DNA from: Isoetes taiwanensis
Lineage: Eukaryota; Streptophyta; Lycopodiopsida; Isoetales; Isoetaceae
Length of the DNA: 64,000 bases
Assembly (NCBI GenBank): GCA_021234155.1
Contig: JAJEKV010000040.1
Location: forward strand, 11,241,072-11,305,071
Reading direction: 5' to 3'
Positions 11,279 through 25,000 of the stretch are shown here, in pieces. The notes beneath the pieces were generated by a model. That model had not been told where the DNA came from. It made no database searches and worked only from the letters and a program-made list of their open reading frames with translations. Each line of letters begins with the position of its first letter. The stretch's first letter is position 1. The translations under genes were made by a program, and so were the position numbers.

Positions 11279-13975
11279 GTGTATCTGGGCGTGTCTTTTT
11301 TATTAAGTTACCAACTTAGATCTATTTGTTTTACATTACTTATGTTTTTATCTATATTGTGAAGGTGGCACAAGATGATCCTTCAAAATAAATCACCTTA
11401 ATATAACATATCCTACTCACCTTGAATTTTAGTTGAGATATTCAATTTTAGGTACACTCATGTGAGTCCCATGCGAGATGTGGCCTTAGGCATAATTAGT
11501 TGGCCAAGCGTCCATGCGGCGTCTTTGTGTTAAGCGGCGTGCCCTTTTTTATTAAGTTTATATGGTAAGTTATTATTATAATTTATAATTATTATACAAA
11601 AAGAAGGATTGTTACCCAGGTGGAGAATTTGTCATTTATGCGATAATCCTAACTGGGAAAATTTTGCTCTTGTGAGCAGGGATGTTGAAGTCCGATTTGC
11701 CTCCCACCTCCGGACATTTTTGTGATAGAAAATGTAAATCAAACTCAAACTTTTATCTTTTCGGCCGAACTTAGATGATTAAAAAGCGGCTTTTCCGCAG
11801 ATGGATGAGGTTGCAATATTCGTCTGCATAAGCGGAGGCAGGAAGAAGCGGCGGGCGTATTTTGGGGCTGATGTGTATCACCAGGCGTGTCTTTTTTTCA
11901 GTAAGTTACCAACTTAGGTCTCCTTTGTTTTATTACACTTATGTTTTTTATCTATATTGTAGTGGCACAAGATAGACCCTTACTTACCAATATAACGCTA
12001 TCCTACTCACCTTGAATTTGAGTTGAAGAGATATTCAATTTAAAAGTACACTCCATAATGAGTCCATCTGAATGTGACCTTTGACAATTAATTTGTTATG
12101 CGGATTTGGGCGGTTAAGCTATACTATTCTAGAGGCAGCCCTATGCTTTCCATTTGGCCGGCCGTTTTTGGTTTATAGCGGCGTGTCTTTTAATTAAGTT
12201 TATTATTATTAGCAATCTTTTTTTTTATCTGACGATGCATGAAATTTTTAGATTTGGCAGCGTTTATAGCGTGTTTACCGGTTCCAAGCGGCGTGTCCTT
12301 TTTTAAGTTAATATTATTACTTAACTTAGATTTGTTCATTACTTATGTATTTTTATCTATTCTTGTTACATGTATCACTTAGATTTCTCTCCATCCTTGT
12401 TTATCTATCACTTTAATAGAAGCAGGACTTGTGCACCGGTAGGCCTTCACACTTGCATACTTTCATACTAAATCAAACACGCGTACTTGAGTCATGGCCT
12501 TAGCGCGCAAACATATGGCTCACAGTTTGCTCTTACGCACATCTGATCTACACAAGGCATACTTGACTACACAGTCCATGCAAAATTTGCAAGAAGAGCT
12601 TCTTTGATTTCACCATATTCTCTGGGTACATGATCACATACAACTTCATATATGGCGTAGTGGATTTGAAGGCAGCGTCTATAACGGCGTCTTAGGTGTT
12701 AAGCGGCGTGCCCTTTTATTAAGTTATAATTATAAGTTATTATTATAATTATAATTATTATTATTATTATACAAGAAGGATTATTTACGGTGGAGGCATC
12801 ATTTATGCGCATTAATCTAGCTGGGAAGCTGCTCTTGAGAGCCGGGGATGTTGAAAGTCGGTTTGCCTCCCACCTCGGACATTTTGTATTTGGTATGAAA
12901 TCAACTCAGAATTTTGCATCGCGCCGGTACATGCATTCATAGTGGTTAAGCGGCGTCTATAGCAACGTCTTTGTGTTAAGCGGCGTGCCCTTTCAAACAT
13001 CTCACGCGAAATCAATTTATTAAACATTTCAAAATGCGATTTCTTAAACCAACTTATCACGCACACCTTTAGAGTATTCTCTTGCCAACCTACATTAAGA
13101 ACACTTGCAAAGCGGGATTATTTGACACCATCCACGAAGTCCACAATACAATAAAATTTATTAAAATTGAACACGAAATTTGGAAGGGAACTATACATAG
13201 CCATAAAGGAATTTAGGAACTTTGAATACAACAATTTTGTGGAGGCAAATTTGTTTTGTTAGATGCCCCTGAGCACAGGCTACTTTTCAACAATTCCTTA
13301 CCAGCCAAGTTAATTATCCTTTCAATGTAGTTGAAAAAAGTTGTTTTATGTTATACGCCAATCATGCCCCCGGAAGGTTCTTAGGTACAAAAGCATTCAT
13401 AGTTTCACATTTTAAATTGATTGTGTTTGACGATCGACAAGCTACGGGATATCGTTGGCTGTCTGTAGGAAGCCTTTACTTTTTGCTATTGGTAACAATG
13501 ATAGAGATAACAAAGAGATGGTGAGAATGATAGTTGGGGAATTGCATCAAATGGAAATATGTGAGGATGGGGAGGAGGCAACTGGGTGCCAATGATTCTT
13601 GGGGTGTGCTTCGATGAAACTCACACATGGGCCGGATAATAATGGAGCACTAGTTGGCAATGATTACTTATGTATTTTATCTATCCTTCTTATCTATCAT
13701 AGATTTCTCTCCATCCTTGTTTATCTATCCACTTTAATAAGCGGACTTGTGCACCATTGAGCTTCTTGCATACTTTCATACTAAATCAAGCTTGCCAATC
13801 ACTTGATCATGGCTATTAGCGGTCTGAAACTATAGCTCACCGGGTTGCTCTTACACAATCTACACAAAGGCATACTTGACTACGGTCCATGCAAAATTTG
13901 CAAGAAGAGCTTCTTTGATTTGCCATATTCTCTAGGTGCATGATCACATACAACTTCATATATAGTTTAGCACGG
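11279..13975 (+). repeat. Shuffled repeat modules A-B-A-C-B-C, unit A
   Basis: Three modules recur in mixed order. Module A, with 'ACCAACTTAGATCTATTTG', is at about 11,279-11,500 and 11,870-12,110. Module B, with the AT-rich 'TTATTATAATTATAATTATT' tract and 'GTCGGTTTGCCTCC'-like end, is at about 11,505-11,770 and 12,660-12,910. Module C, with 'TTTCTCTCCATCCTTGTTTA' and 'CATACAACTTCATATATGG', is at about 12,320-12,655 and 13,666-13,975. The same order is found in unit B. Apart from the WG fragment no coding signal is convincing. Confidence 0.65.
13489..13665 (+). pseudogene. WG-motif gene fragment, unit A (frame broken)
   Basis: Unit-A counterpart of 41,609-41,788. TGGGG codon pairs for Trp-Gly are retained at all three positions, but small indels break the frame. 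See the unit-B entry for the readable version. Confidence 0.4.
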
Positions 13976-14049
13976 CCTCTTCATAGATTCTTGCTAAGGG
14001 TTTGGACCGCAACGAGGGTTCAGCGGCGTCTCACCTTGAATTCGAGTTC

Positions 14050-17000
14050 GGGGGCCTTGGGGAGGAGGAGATTTGGGGCAAGCGACCTCAGGAGGAGGAT
14101 TTTAGGGTCAGCTCGTCAACACCCCAACCCCACTTGAGACACGGCGCAAGGTCCGGGAATCACGACAAGGAGGGCCTCCGAAAGCGTAAACCACGGCGGG
14201 TTGCGGGGCTCTAGAAAGGGTTTGCACGTTTTACAGGGGAAGTAGAATCCTGATACCATTGCATAGGACGGCGGCAACCGGTAGGAATCTGGGCAAGGGG
14301 CGGCGGGCGGGTTGGGCCTTTCCTCCTCCCGATGTAGCCAAGTAGAAGTGAGCTTTCGCGGTGGCAAGACATTAAATAAATTAATTAATGCGTTACCGCG
14401 AAAATAAATTCCGGTTTTTGCCAGCGGGATCCCTAATTCATCTCCGACTACCACGGCCCAATTTTGAATTTTAGGAGAAGGTCTAGGTCAAAGGGTTAGC
14501 ATTAGAGCGGTCGGGGCGGCGGACTACTTGAGACAGCGGTGGCTTTTCCGCTCCCCAAGTCAAGCGAGGCCGAGGACCTTGCGGGGATCCCTCACAAGAG
14601 GGGAAGTAGGACGAGGGCCGGGATCAAAAAGTTCAGGCGGCTTCCCTTCTGTGGCCGCTCCCATTTGCAGCTATGACCACCCTCCACGGGCAGGTTCCCT
14701 ATCGGCCAGATTGGATCCTCCGGATTGAGGAGCCCCTCTTCCGGAAGGTCAAAAGATTCGGTCCGGTCAGGGAGAACTTGTCAAACGGCGGGGATAGATG
14801 TCGGCCTTGTAGAAACCGCCCTTTATTTTTATGCGTTCAGACACTTAGGGATGTAGAATGGCAAATAGACCACCTTAAATCGTCAGGATAGGCGAAATTA
14901 CCCTAGGGAGCAAGTTACGGTCGGTTTTGCGAAAGAAGAAGGAAACACTCCGCCCTCGGCAGGTATCGCATGCATCCTAGGCCAATTGACTACGAGTGTG
15001 ATGGAAGTAGGCTACTTTAGCGGCTTCTTGGAGTTCGGGTGGTCTTCTGGCCGGGCTTAGTCCCCGAGGGCAATGTCGGCGTTCTGGCGAGTCCATTGGC
15101 CGGTCGGTCGCGATTCCAGGGCCGGAGGAGGTCGCCCGTCAGATCCCCGAGGGCCTTGGGGAGAGAAATTTGGAGACAAGCAGCCTCAGGAGATTTTAGG
15201 GTCGGCGCTCACATGCCCCAACCCACTTCTAAGACACGGCGCCAAGGTCCGTGAGAATCGACAAGGAGAGGGCCTAGAAAGCGTCATGCAGTGGGTTGCC
15301 CGGAGCTCGAAGGGTTCACACGTTTTGGGGGCGGAGTCACAGTACTGTTGCACTTGGGACTTGGCGAGAAGCGGCCCGGTAGAATCTGGGCAAGGGAGCC
15401 CACGTGAGCGGAGTTTGGGCCTTTCCTCTCGATGTGGCAAGTAGAAAAATTAGAGCTTTCTTGATGGCAAGACATTAGTAAGTCGCCAATTAATGCATTG
15501 CGAAAATAAATTCGGTTTTGCCGGTAAGGATCCCTAATTCATCTCCGGCCTGCGGCCCAATTTTGAATTTTGAGGAAGGTCTAGGTCAAAGGGTTAGCGT
15601 GGAAGCGGTCGGGGCAGCGTTGCGAGAACAGCAGAGGCGCACCACTCCCAAGTCAAAGCGAGGCGGGACCTTGCGAGGGGATCCCTCACAAGAGGGAGAG
15701 TCAGGACCCGGGGAGGCGGGATCAAAAGTTCAGGGGCAGCCCTTCGCCCGGCGCTCCCCGAGGGGCTGCGCTAATGACCACCCTCCGGAGCCCGGTTCCC
15801 CTATCGCGGCCGTTGGATCCTCCGTTGAGGGCCCCTCTTGAGGGAAGGGTCCAAAGATTCAGATCGGTCGGAGAACTTGTCAAGCGGGGTAGATCACGAT
15901 GTCGACCTTGTAAGAAGCCCTTGCTGTTTTGTCGTTAGGGCCGCAGGATGCTCAGGAATGTGGAAATAGACCTATAAAATCGTCAGGAATGGCGAAATTA
16001 CCCTAGGGAGCAAGTTACACGATTAGGTTTCTGCGAAGAAGAAGGAAACACTCACGCCCTCCACGGCCGGTATCAGCATGCACATCCTAGGCCAATTGAC
16101 TCTGGCGAGTGTGATGGAAGTGAGAGGCTACTTTGAAGCTTCTTGGAGTTGAATTGGTCTTACGGCCCGCGAGGAACTTGGTCCCAGGGGCAATGTCGGC
16201 GTTACGAGGTCCATTGGCAGAGTCGGTCAGCGCCGGTCCGGGCGGAGGTCGCGCGTCAGATCCCGGGCCCAGCAGGGGAGAGGGTGGGGCAAAGCGGCCT
16301 CAGGAGGATTTTAGGTCGTAGCTCTGGCGTAACACTAACCCCACTTCAAGACACGGTAGCAAAGGTCCGTAGAATCGACAAGGAGAGACCTCCGGCGTAA
16401 ACCGTAGGTTGCGGGCTAGAAGGGGTTTCGTTTGGGGGCGAGGTCTGGTCATTGCACTTAGGACTTGGCAGAAGCGGCCATTGCAGGGAGAATACGAACA
16501 GAGGCCAGCGGGCCGGGTTGGGCTTTCTCCTCTAAGGTGTAGCAGGAAGTAGAAATTAGGGCTTTGCGATGGCAAGACATTACGTAAATTAAGCAATTAA
16601 TGCATTTACCGCGAAATAAATTAGGTTTTGCGGTAAAGGGATCACAAATTCATCTCTCGACTGCATTGAATTTTGAGATTTTGGAGAGGTCTAGGTCGAA
16701 GGGTTAGCATTAGAGCGGTGCGGGGCAGCGGATTGCGAGAACAGCAGAGGCGCACCAGCTTCCCCAAGTCAAGCGAGGCGGGACCTTCGCCGAGGGATCC
16801 CTCCTGAAGTCAGGACCCGGGCGGGATCAAAAAAGTTCCCAGAAGCGGCCCTTCTGGCGGCTCCCCATTTTGCTGCAGCTAATGACCACCCTCCGGGCAG
16901 GTTCCCCTATCAAGCCGTTGGATCCTGGATTCGAGGGCCCCTCTTAGGGAAGGTCAAAAGATTCAGATAGGTCAGGGAGAACTTGTCAAACGGCGGAGAT

Positions 17001-18640
17001 CGATGTCGGCCTTGAAACCGCCTTTACATTTTTGTCGTTGGGGCCGCAGGGATGCTCAGGAATGGCAAATAGACCTACTGCCAAATGCGTCAGGAATGGC
17101 GAAATTACCTAGGGAGCAAGTTACGCGGTCGGTTTTGCGAAGGAAACACTCTCACGCCCTCCACGGCAATTATCCGCATGCATCCTAGGCCAATTGACCC
17201 TACGAGTGTGATGCGTGAGCTACTTTGGCTTCTTGGGAGTTAGGGGTGGTCTTACGGCCGCGGAACTTGAATCCCCGAGGGCAATGTCGTGATTAAGGTC
17301 CATTGGCGGTCGGTCAGCGATTAGGAGAGCGGGAGGTCGCCCGTCGAGTCCCGGGGCCTTGGGGAGGGGGTAGGGCAAGCGCGGCCTCAGGAGAGGTTTT
17401 AGGTCCGCTCACGGCAGCACACAACCCCACTTCAAGACCGCGGCGCCCAAGGTCGGCGAATCGACAAGGAGAGGGCCTCGAAGCGTAAACCACATGGGTT
17501 TGCGGCTCTAGAAGGGTTCACGTTTTGGGGGGCGAGGTCCTGAAGTACGATTGCGCAGGACTTTGGCAGAAAGCGGCTTATTGCAGAGAATGGGCAAGGG
17601 AGGCGGCGGGAGGCGGAGTTTGGACCTTTCCTCCTCAGGTGTGGCAGAGTAGAGAGTGGGGGTGGCAAGACATTAAGTAAATTAGCAATTAATGCATTTA
17701 CTTACGAAAATAAATTCTTGAGTTTTGCCGGTAGGATCCCTAATAATTCATCTCGGCACGGCCCAATTTTGAATTTTAGGAGAAAGGTCTAGATCAAAGG
17801 GTTAGCATTAGAGGCAGTGGAGCAGCGGATTAGGGAACAGCCCATTTCTCCCAAGTCAAGCGAGGCCGAGGACCTTGGGGATCCTCACAAAGAGGGGAGA
17901 GTCAGGACCCAGGCGGGATCAAAAAGTTCGAGGCAGCCCTTCTGGCGGCGCTCCCGGGGCCTGCAGCAGCTAATGACCACCCTCGGGCCAGTTCCCCTAT
18001 GGGGCGGGTTGGATCCTGGATTCGGGGCCCCTCTTGGGAAGGTCCAAAGATTCAGGGTCGGTCAGGGAGAACTTACATCTAAAACCCATGATCACGATGT
18101 AATAAAGCCTTATAGAAACCGCCTTTGTTTTGTAGATTCGGGCAGGGATATAGAATAGCAAATAGACCCTACCAAATCGTCGGAATACGGCGAGGAGTAC
18201 CTAGGAGCAAGTTACCGCGGTCGGTTTTCGCGAAAGAGAAACACTCCACGCCCTCCCACGGCCGATTATCCGCATCCTAGGCCAATTGAGCTTCACGAGT
18301 GTGATGGGGAAGTATGACTGCGCAGCTTCTTGGAGTTGAGATTGGTCTTACGGCCCGCGAACTTAGTCCCGAGGGCAATGTCGATGTTAGTCCATTGGCG
18401 GTCGGTCAGCGGTCCGGAGGAAGCGGAGGAGTCGCCCCGTCAGTCAGGGGGCCTTGGGAGAGAATTTGAAGGGCCGGCAGGCCTCGAGATTTTAAGTCCA
18501 GCGCTGCAAAGCGTCAACACCCCAACCCCACCTTTAGGAACCGCGAGCGCCAAGGTCGACCCGAATCGACAGGAGAGGGCCTCGGCGGCAAAACCGTAGC
18601 AGGTTGCGGGGCTCTAGAAGTTTCACGTTTTGGGGCAGAG
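14050..18640 (+). repeat. GC-rich 1.1-kb tandem array, unit A
   Basis: The anchor 'CCCCACTTCAAGACACGGCG' and close variants recur at about 14,131, 15,226, 16,342, 17,431 and 18,531, giving periods of 1,089-1,116 bp. Each unit carries the same landmarks in order: GGGCCTTGGGGAGAGG, the anchor, GACAAGGAGAGGGCCTC, GGCTCTAGAAGGG, ATTAATGCATT, and GGATCCCTAATTCATCTC. Many open frames cross the array in all six frames, but none is shared between units, so I do not call them genes. Unit B has two fewer periods. Confidence 0.85.
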
Positions 18641-19820
18641 TCACGGTCTTACGGCCCGCGGAACTTGATCCCGGGGGCAATGTCGGCGTGCGAGTCCATT
18701 GGCGAGCCAAATCAGCGGTTCGGTGAGGGGAGGTTGCGGAATCCTTCCCGAGGCCTTGGGGAGAGGAAGTGCGGGGCAAGCGACTTCCGGGAGGGGATTT
18801 TGAATGTCGGCGCTCACGGCGTCAACACCCCAACTCACTTCAAGACATAGGCAAAGTCCGTAGAAGATCGACAAGGAGAGGGCCTCCGAAAACGTAAACC
18901 ACTAGCGGGTTGCCGAGGCTCCTAGAAGGGTTTCGTTTGAGGGGCCAGTCACAGTCTTACGGCCGCGGAACTTGATCCCGGGGCAATATGCGGCATTCGA
19001 GTCCATTGAGGCAAATCGCAGTTCGATGAGGGAGGTTGCGTCTTCGGGGCCTTAGGGGAGAGAAATTGAGGGCAAAAGCGACTTCCGGAGGATTTTTAGT
19101 AATGTCGCTGGCTACGGCGTCAACACCTAACTCACTTCAAGACATGGCGCCAAAGTCGTAGAATCGACGAGGAGAGGGCCTCGAAGCGTAAACCACGTGG
19201 GTTGCGGGCTCTAGAAGGGTTTCACGTTTCAGAGGCAGTCTCTGTCTTTTAGCCCGCGGAACTTGGTTTCGAGCAATATCAACGTTACGAGTCATTGTGA
19301 GCCAAATGCGTGGATTCAGGAGGGGAGGTTGCGCGTTCTTCCCGGGGCCTTAGGGAGGGAATTTGGAAGCGACCTCAGGGAGGGATTTTGGGTCAGCTGC
19401 AGCGTCAACACCCCAACTCCACTTCAAGACCGTCGCTAGGTCGGCCCGAATCACGACAAGGAGAGGGCCTCAGCGTAAACCTGTGAGTTACTTGCCCGGG
19501 CTCTAGAAGGGTTTCGTTTTGAAAACGGAGATCTAATATACATTCTTGGGATGGAAACGTGGTAGAAAATTTCTGGCGGCCAGGAAGCATAGCAAGAGGC
19601 CGGCGGAGCGAATTTGGACTGCATACTCCTCGATGTAGCAATTAGAAGTCGATGGCAACACGATTAAATTCATAATTAATGCATTACGAAAATAAATTCT
19701 GATTTTTGCGGTTGGATCCCTAATTCATCTCCAGCACCGCGGCCCAATTTTGAATTTTTGGAAGGTCTAGATCAAAGGGTTAGCATTAGAACGTCGGGGC
19801 GGCGTTCGCGAGCAGCCAGA
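18641..19820 (+). repeat. 0.3-kb tandem array and truncated tail, unit A
   Basis: The same anchor continues at about 18,838, 19,136 and 19,422, now spaced 286-307 bp. The short unit is the 1.1-kb unit with about 0.8 kb removed. The last short unit is followed by a remnant of the long unit, ending near 19,820 where a coding-like fragment begins. Confidence 0.8.
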
Positions 19821-20190
19821 GCTGATTTGGAAAGATTTGGAAGATCGCGATTGACTTCAGAAGCCACAAGAAACATAAATTTAATTGCATTTGCTTCTGC
19901 TCCGATCGGAGTTGGAGAAAAATCAAGCTGATTTGTCCATCCTAAACACTTCTAGAATGTGCATTTGAAGATTTAGAACATGGAAGTGTCCCATTTGTAG
20001 AGCCTACGAGAGAGTCAAACCACAAATAATCTCAATTTGGTTCTACCGATCAAATCCCGAAAGGGAAAATGTCGCGAAACCTCGGCGGGCTCGAAATAGC
20101 AAATCGAGTGAAGAAGCTGATATCAACGGAAGAATGCAAAATATCTTCAAGAATCCTTGAGATCATGTTCATGCATATGTATCAATGCTA
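19821..20190 (+). pseudogene. Unknown gene fragment after the array, unit A
   Basis: Nucleotide counterpart of the open frame at 45,810-46,223 in unit B. Here several indels break the frame. I do not recognise the product. Confidence 0.3.
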
Positions 20191-20487
20191 AGATTTACCC
20201 AGAAAATATAACAATGTACAAAACATAGGTTTATTGAACAAAAGATCCACTTGAACAATTCGGCATATACTCCTCACTGAGCTTGAAAGCATAGTTTCTA
20301 TCGTGAAGTCCTCCACTTGTCCATCCCCTTTGAACCATAGCTCCATGTCAAGTATATGCGGCATCAGCCATGCACATGTCGGCGCTAGTATCATGTTAAT
20401 ACTTTGTTTTTCTGTGGTGCTTCCAAACCACACGACCATCTTTTTTCGAAGCACCCTCGCCGTAACTAGAAACTCAGTTCCTAGCAA
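20188..20487 (-). CDS. Hypothetical protein, minus strand, unit A
   Basis: A 99-codon open frame with plausible composition, including MELWFKGDGQVEDFTIET. The same protein segment can be read on the minus strand in unit B near 46,290-46,400, so the frame is conserved although unit B is interrupted nearby. It lies downstream of TNP2 on the same strand and may be part of a second transposon gene, where TNPA-like products are expected. No family was recognised, and the plus strand also has an open frame here. Confidence 0.3.
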   Translation of the reverse strand: MLGTEFLVTARVLRKKMVVWFGSTTEKQSINMILAPTCAWLMPHILDMELWFKGDGQVEDFTIETMLSSSVRSICRIVQVDLLFNKPMFCTLLYFLGKS

Positions 20488-20659
20488 TTTTAGTCAGAGT
20501 GCCTTCTCACCAATCACATACTTCACTTCCAACACTTTCATCAGGTGATTGGTTGTTTCATAGTCCTCATCTTGAGTGGAGGAGGGTTCCTTGAGGAGGG
20601 GTCCTTCCTTCTCATGCCTCGGCGGCTCCTACACCAAGCTATAGATTAGAAAATAGATA

Positions 20660-20830
20660 AAATACAATAGAAGTGTATAAAACTCACGGGTGGCAAGCCT
20701 TACTTGTGTGAAGGCGAGGTTCCATATCTCTGCAACAACTTGAATCCTCATCTCCCTCCACGAATACGGTTCAGCGACCAGGAAGCATACCTTCCAGCAG
20801 CCATGTATCCCAAAAGCAATAAAGAAAAAC
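20660..20830 (-). pseudogene. Exon-like remnant of a second transposon gene, unit A
   Basis: Degraded counterpart of 46,690-46,800 in unit B, which encodes a charged helical stretch. The frame is broken in this copy. Confidence 0.2.
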
Positions 20831-20939
20831 TCTCACAATAAAGCAGCCGAAAACTAGGATCAGAGGTGGATTCATGACTCAAATCATAAAAGGAAATGGG
20901 AGGAAAAGGTAGAAGCCCGGCCGATGACTTTTTAAGAGC

Positions 20940-21035
20940 AATGAGGCGTGATTTAAAGGCGTATAGACGTCGTTCAACGGCGTTTAAAGGTCGTTCTTGG
21001 GTCTACTACTTGGCGTTCTCGGCTATATACTTGGC
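20940..21035 (+). repeat. CGTCGTT-type repeat cluster inside the CACTA block, unit A
   Basis: Short cluster of GTCGTTCAACGGCG-like motifs related to the subterminal repeats at both ends of the block. Counterpart at 46,918-47,030. Confidence 0.5.
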
Positions 21036-21089
21036 GATGCGTCTGAAATTTGTTTTGTTTTAGGTATCTTTGAGATGCCATATATATTG

Positions 21090-21695
21090 CCCTATTAGTC
21101 CTCCGGCTTCTCCATGCGCCCTCCGTCCTCACGCTCCTGGCCTCCAGCTTCCTCCTCCTCCTCGCTTAAAATTGCGGACTCCTCACTACATCTGCCATGG
21201 CGCTTCTCGATGCATGCCCACTTGATCTCACGCGCAGTAGATGCGGTGGCTGGAGCTGAGCGCCTCGATCCCCGGTGGCTAGAGGCGAACCTAACCAAGA
21301 AGGCGGAGTTCCGGCAAGCCGCGGCAAAATTTGCGTGATGAGGGGCAAGAAAGACCTGCATTTCGCATTCTTTGGGAGAACCTTCCCTCAATCTGATTTC
21401 AGTGCGAAGGAAATGCATGAGTGAGCTCGTTATTGCTTGGCCCGGTATGCTAGGGGATAGGGGCCTTTGGGAGGAAACATTTGCTGAAGCCCTACTTTCA
21501 AAAGTTGCACCAGACCAACGGGGCATGCGGGAAGTGCTGTTACATGAATTCAACCCGGAAGCGGACACCACTTGTGGGAGGGCAGGATTCCCATGCCGGG
21601 AGGCTTGTTACGGCCAGGTGGGAGAAATCACCGTCGAGCACCTTCCGAGCCTACTTGAGTGGATCCTGCTTGGATGCTGATATATACCACTAGAT
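21090..21695. other. Possible captured gene exon, strand unresolved, unit A
   Basis: A GC-richer stretch with long open frames on both strands, including 158 codons at 21,095-21,571 minus and 102 codons at 21,372-21,680 plus. The same stretch in unit B (47,046-47,690) is open but in other combinations. Conservation does not decide the strand, and no domain was recognised. Confidence 0.3.
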
Positions 21696-22079
21696 GTGCC
21701 TTGGCATCACACTTTGTTTTTGTGTATTTGAATTGTGTATGGGTTTTTTATATAATTTTTGTGTATTTTGAAGGGAATACATATATGCCTTGATTTTTAT
21801 TACATATAGATCTTATTTGCATTTTTTGGAAGGGAATCTTCACATTTTATAGATTAATTAAACATAAGTGCTCAGCGTACACATGTGGAACTGCATTAAA
21901 GCTTGCTTGCAAGCCATGGAATTCTATACTAGGATGCCAATTAACTTGGCATAAATGTATGATAACCGAGAGTTGCAATACTAATATTGCCCCTAAATTA
22001 CATGCCAAAAGTATTTTTCTTATTCATATGTGGGAGAAGAAAATATAATAATCATAATAAAGTAATGAAGGTTCAATGC
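21696..22079. other. AT-rich intergenic stretch, unit A
   Basis: Between the possible captured exon and the 3' end of the TNP2 remnant. Nothing recognised beyond AT-rich sequence. Confidence 0.4.
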
Positions 22080-25000
22080 GATGGTAGTCTTCTATCATGA
22101 CAATGATGCGCCCCCCCAACCCCCAACCTCCTATTAGCCCAGCCATCTCTTCTTGCACCTTGAATATGCGGCCGGGGAGGCAGGCACTTACATGGAACTC
22201 TGAACCTGCTGATCTTGCAAAGGATGCGGAGCGAAGGTGACCTACAAAACCTCTATTACATTAGTTCCTTTGTTAATGACATATATAAATTTTATTGCAT
22301 CCAAGTAAACATACTTGTTCATTGCTCAACCCTCCCGCGAGTGTGTCTTGACCCGCGATCACAGGCGAGGATTGAATCTAGTGAATGAGGCCACTCGGTC
22401 TTTAGCGTGTCGTGGCATGAGCACCCGATGCACAGATCAAACCATTAGGCATCAAACAACATTGTTTGAATACTCTGGGCATCAACCTCCATGATAGTCT
22501 TTGCCTAGTACCAATCCATTTCCAACATTGCCTCGTTGGGTTGGAGTGCGCACTACGGTCGGCAAATTTGTACTAAACACTGTGATATACCACAATCGCC
22601 AAGTCGTTTGCCCATGATGATCCACACTTTATTAGGTCGAAAGTGAGCACCCGGAAGACCATATTGATGCATATAGTTATACTACAAAGTAAAGGAACAA
22701 ATGTTCAAAATAGCGAAGCGAAACTTCGTGAATTATATGCTATTAAGTTGCACTTACAAATAGTGACCGCCTTTAGCATGTATACAAATTCTTAGCTAGA
22801 AACATGTTAGCCGCACGTTGCCTTGCTATCTCTAGTTGTTAGAACAGCCATTTTATTGTTTATCTCACTTGGCGGGACCCTAGATGGCCGGGGAAGTGGT
22901 TGTTTCGCATTCTTTTGTCGATAAGCGTCTTCTCTCCTCATCTCTCTTTATTTTTTTTCTTCCTCGTATTTTTTATCCATTTCTCCATGGGAGTGGAGTT
23001 GTAGATGAGAAACTTATTTGACTTTTGCACATTCTTCTAGTGTGAACAATTTCTTAAATGGTCTTCAGCCGAGAACTTCTCCAATTATAGTTGGGTGTCT
23101 TCATCGGTCCATAATAGGTAGACATTGGGGTGTATATCGACCAAGAACTTCGGTGACATAGAATAATGACTCGTGCTAACCAACCCTCGGCCATACAACC
23201 CTCACGGCCTTGCCTTACGGCGTCACGAAGTCGCGCCGAGGTTAGCCGAGGAAAGGCGTTCTATAAAAACATCCATCTAGGATTTTGTTGTACTGCAAAG
23301 CTCTGCGCCGTCCACCCCTAAAACAAATGCACCTAGTAAGTGAGTTTGTATGTCAATGAAGAAAACTTGTTGGGAATTCTTTCTCTAGCGCACAAGATGC
23401 CTCCATGACCTTAGTTACATGTCCGCCAATTTCATTTAGCCGGTATCTCCTTCCTTGTAATCCATCTACATATCATTTAAGAAGAAAAAGTTAAGTGAGT
23501 TGACGCCGAGTGTTTTTCTAAATCCGTGCAGAACTGGAAAACTCATTAGGGAGACATATTGCATGTAGTGGACGTCGGTGACCCTGAGAACAATAGGCAT
23601 AACAAGCGCAACATCTTATGCCAATCGCTTGAGATTTCCAGCCCGGTTAAACCACGCCGTTAGAGAAACAATTCATAGCGAATGCATATATATCTACAGC
23701 CAGTCTTTGTGCCTTGATAAACTTCTCGAGCGGGTTTTCATACATTTTTCGACACGATCAATCCACTTGTGGCCTTATTCCTTCTTGACATTTAACCATG
23801 CTTTAGATTTTGATCCGGCTTCTTGTAGATCTTCCTGCATTAACGCATCTGTGTCCTTCACGTCGGTGACATGCTTCCAAATAGGCGCGAAGCGTTTTAA
23901 AGATGTGCATGGGATCAAGAAGATGATGGATTCTTCAATTACATCGAAGGAAGAAGGATGCTTTCATTTCATTCCTTAACCTTATTTCCTTGGGCATGCA
24001 TGTACCCCGATCTCTCATTGTCAACCTTTTGGGAGGCTCTTGATTCTGTGTTTTCTCTTGGACCCTCGTATGAAGTCGATTTTCCATTGGCGGATATCTC
24101 TTGAAGTTTGCATAGTATTTTTTGTGTGCAATCTTAGTTGTGCGTGAGGATTCCAAGCTATTCAAACCCACACAAGTGATACATATCAGGACACTTGGAG
24201 TCGAGTTCATACAAGCCTTGAGCCAATGGCTTTCGTTGTCCACATTAAGATTGCTCTCTGCAAGGTAAATCTTAGATTCGTACAGTTCTCTTGAGACATA
24301 AATGCTCAATACCTTCACTCCACAATGTCAAAAGCTCATCAATAAGCTATTTTGAGATATGGATCTAGACTTTCCGGCTTCTTCGGTCACCGGAACTAAT
24401 AAGGTACTACCATTAAATGGCTAGTCTTCCATGAGTAACCGATTGGTAAATTATAGTTGATCAACACTACGGCCAGGATTGATGCAGCGGGTGATTGGCG
24501 TCCATGGGATTAACACCATCGTTGCCCAACCCTGTCGAGGATTTGTTGGCTCTCTTCCAAATTAGGCCATGTTTCATCGGCAACATTGCTTTGCGGGTCA
24601 CTAACCACTTGGCAGTGCATTGTCACTTTCGGCGCGTGGCGGCACATACCAACCCATGAAAGCGGCTAGAGATTCACATCGAAACAATAGCGCACATCAC
24701 GAGGGATCAATGGAAAGTAGCGAACCACCTTTGCGCCGGGGCGGTCTTTCCCTTGGCATGCTGCATTGTACCTAGAGGCACCACATTTTAGGGCGTATTT
24801 ACGTGTTCTTGTAGATGTCATCCGGATAATATACCATGCAATCATTTGGACAAAGCGTGAATCTTATGGTAGCCTAAACATTGAAACTGCCAATATATTT
24901 TTATTTAGGTCACGACTTTTGGGCATAGTGTTCCTTGTGGAAATTATTTTTCTCTTGCAATAGCACACGTATAAAACTAGGACAACTTTCGTATACATTC

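Noticed and set aside
14002-19641. Many 60-120 codon open frames in the GC-rich region, with others at 42,066-45,520
   Set aside because: GC-rich sequence has few stop codons, and the frames are not kept from one tandem unit to the next.
14050-19820. CRISPR array or bacterial satellite
   Set aside because: Periods of 1.1 and 0.3 kb without short repeats and unique spacers, in a plant transposon context.
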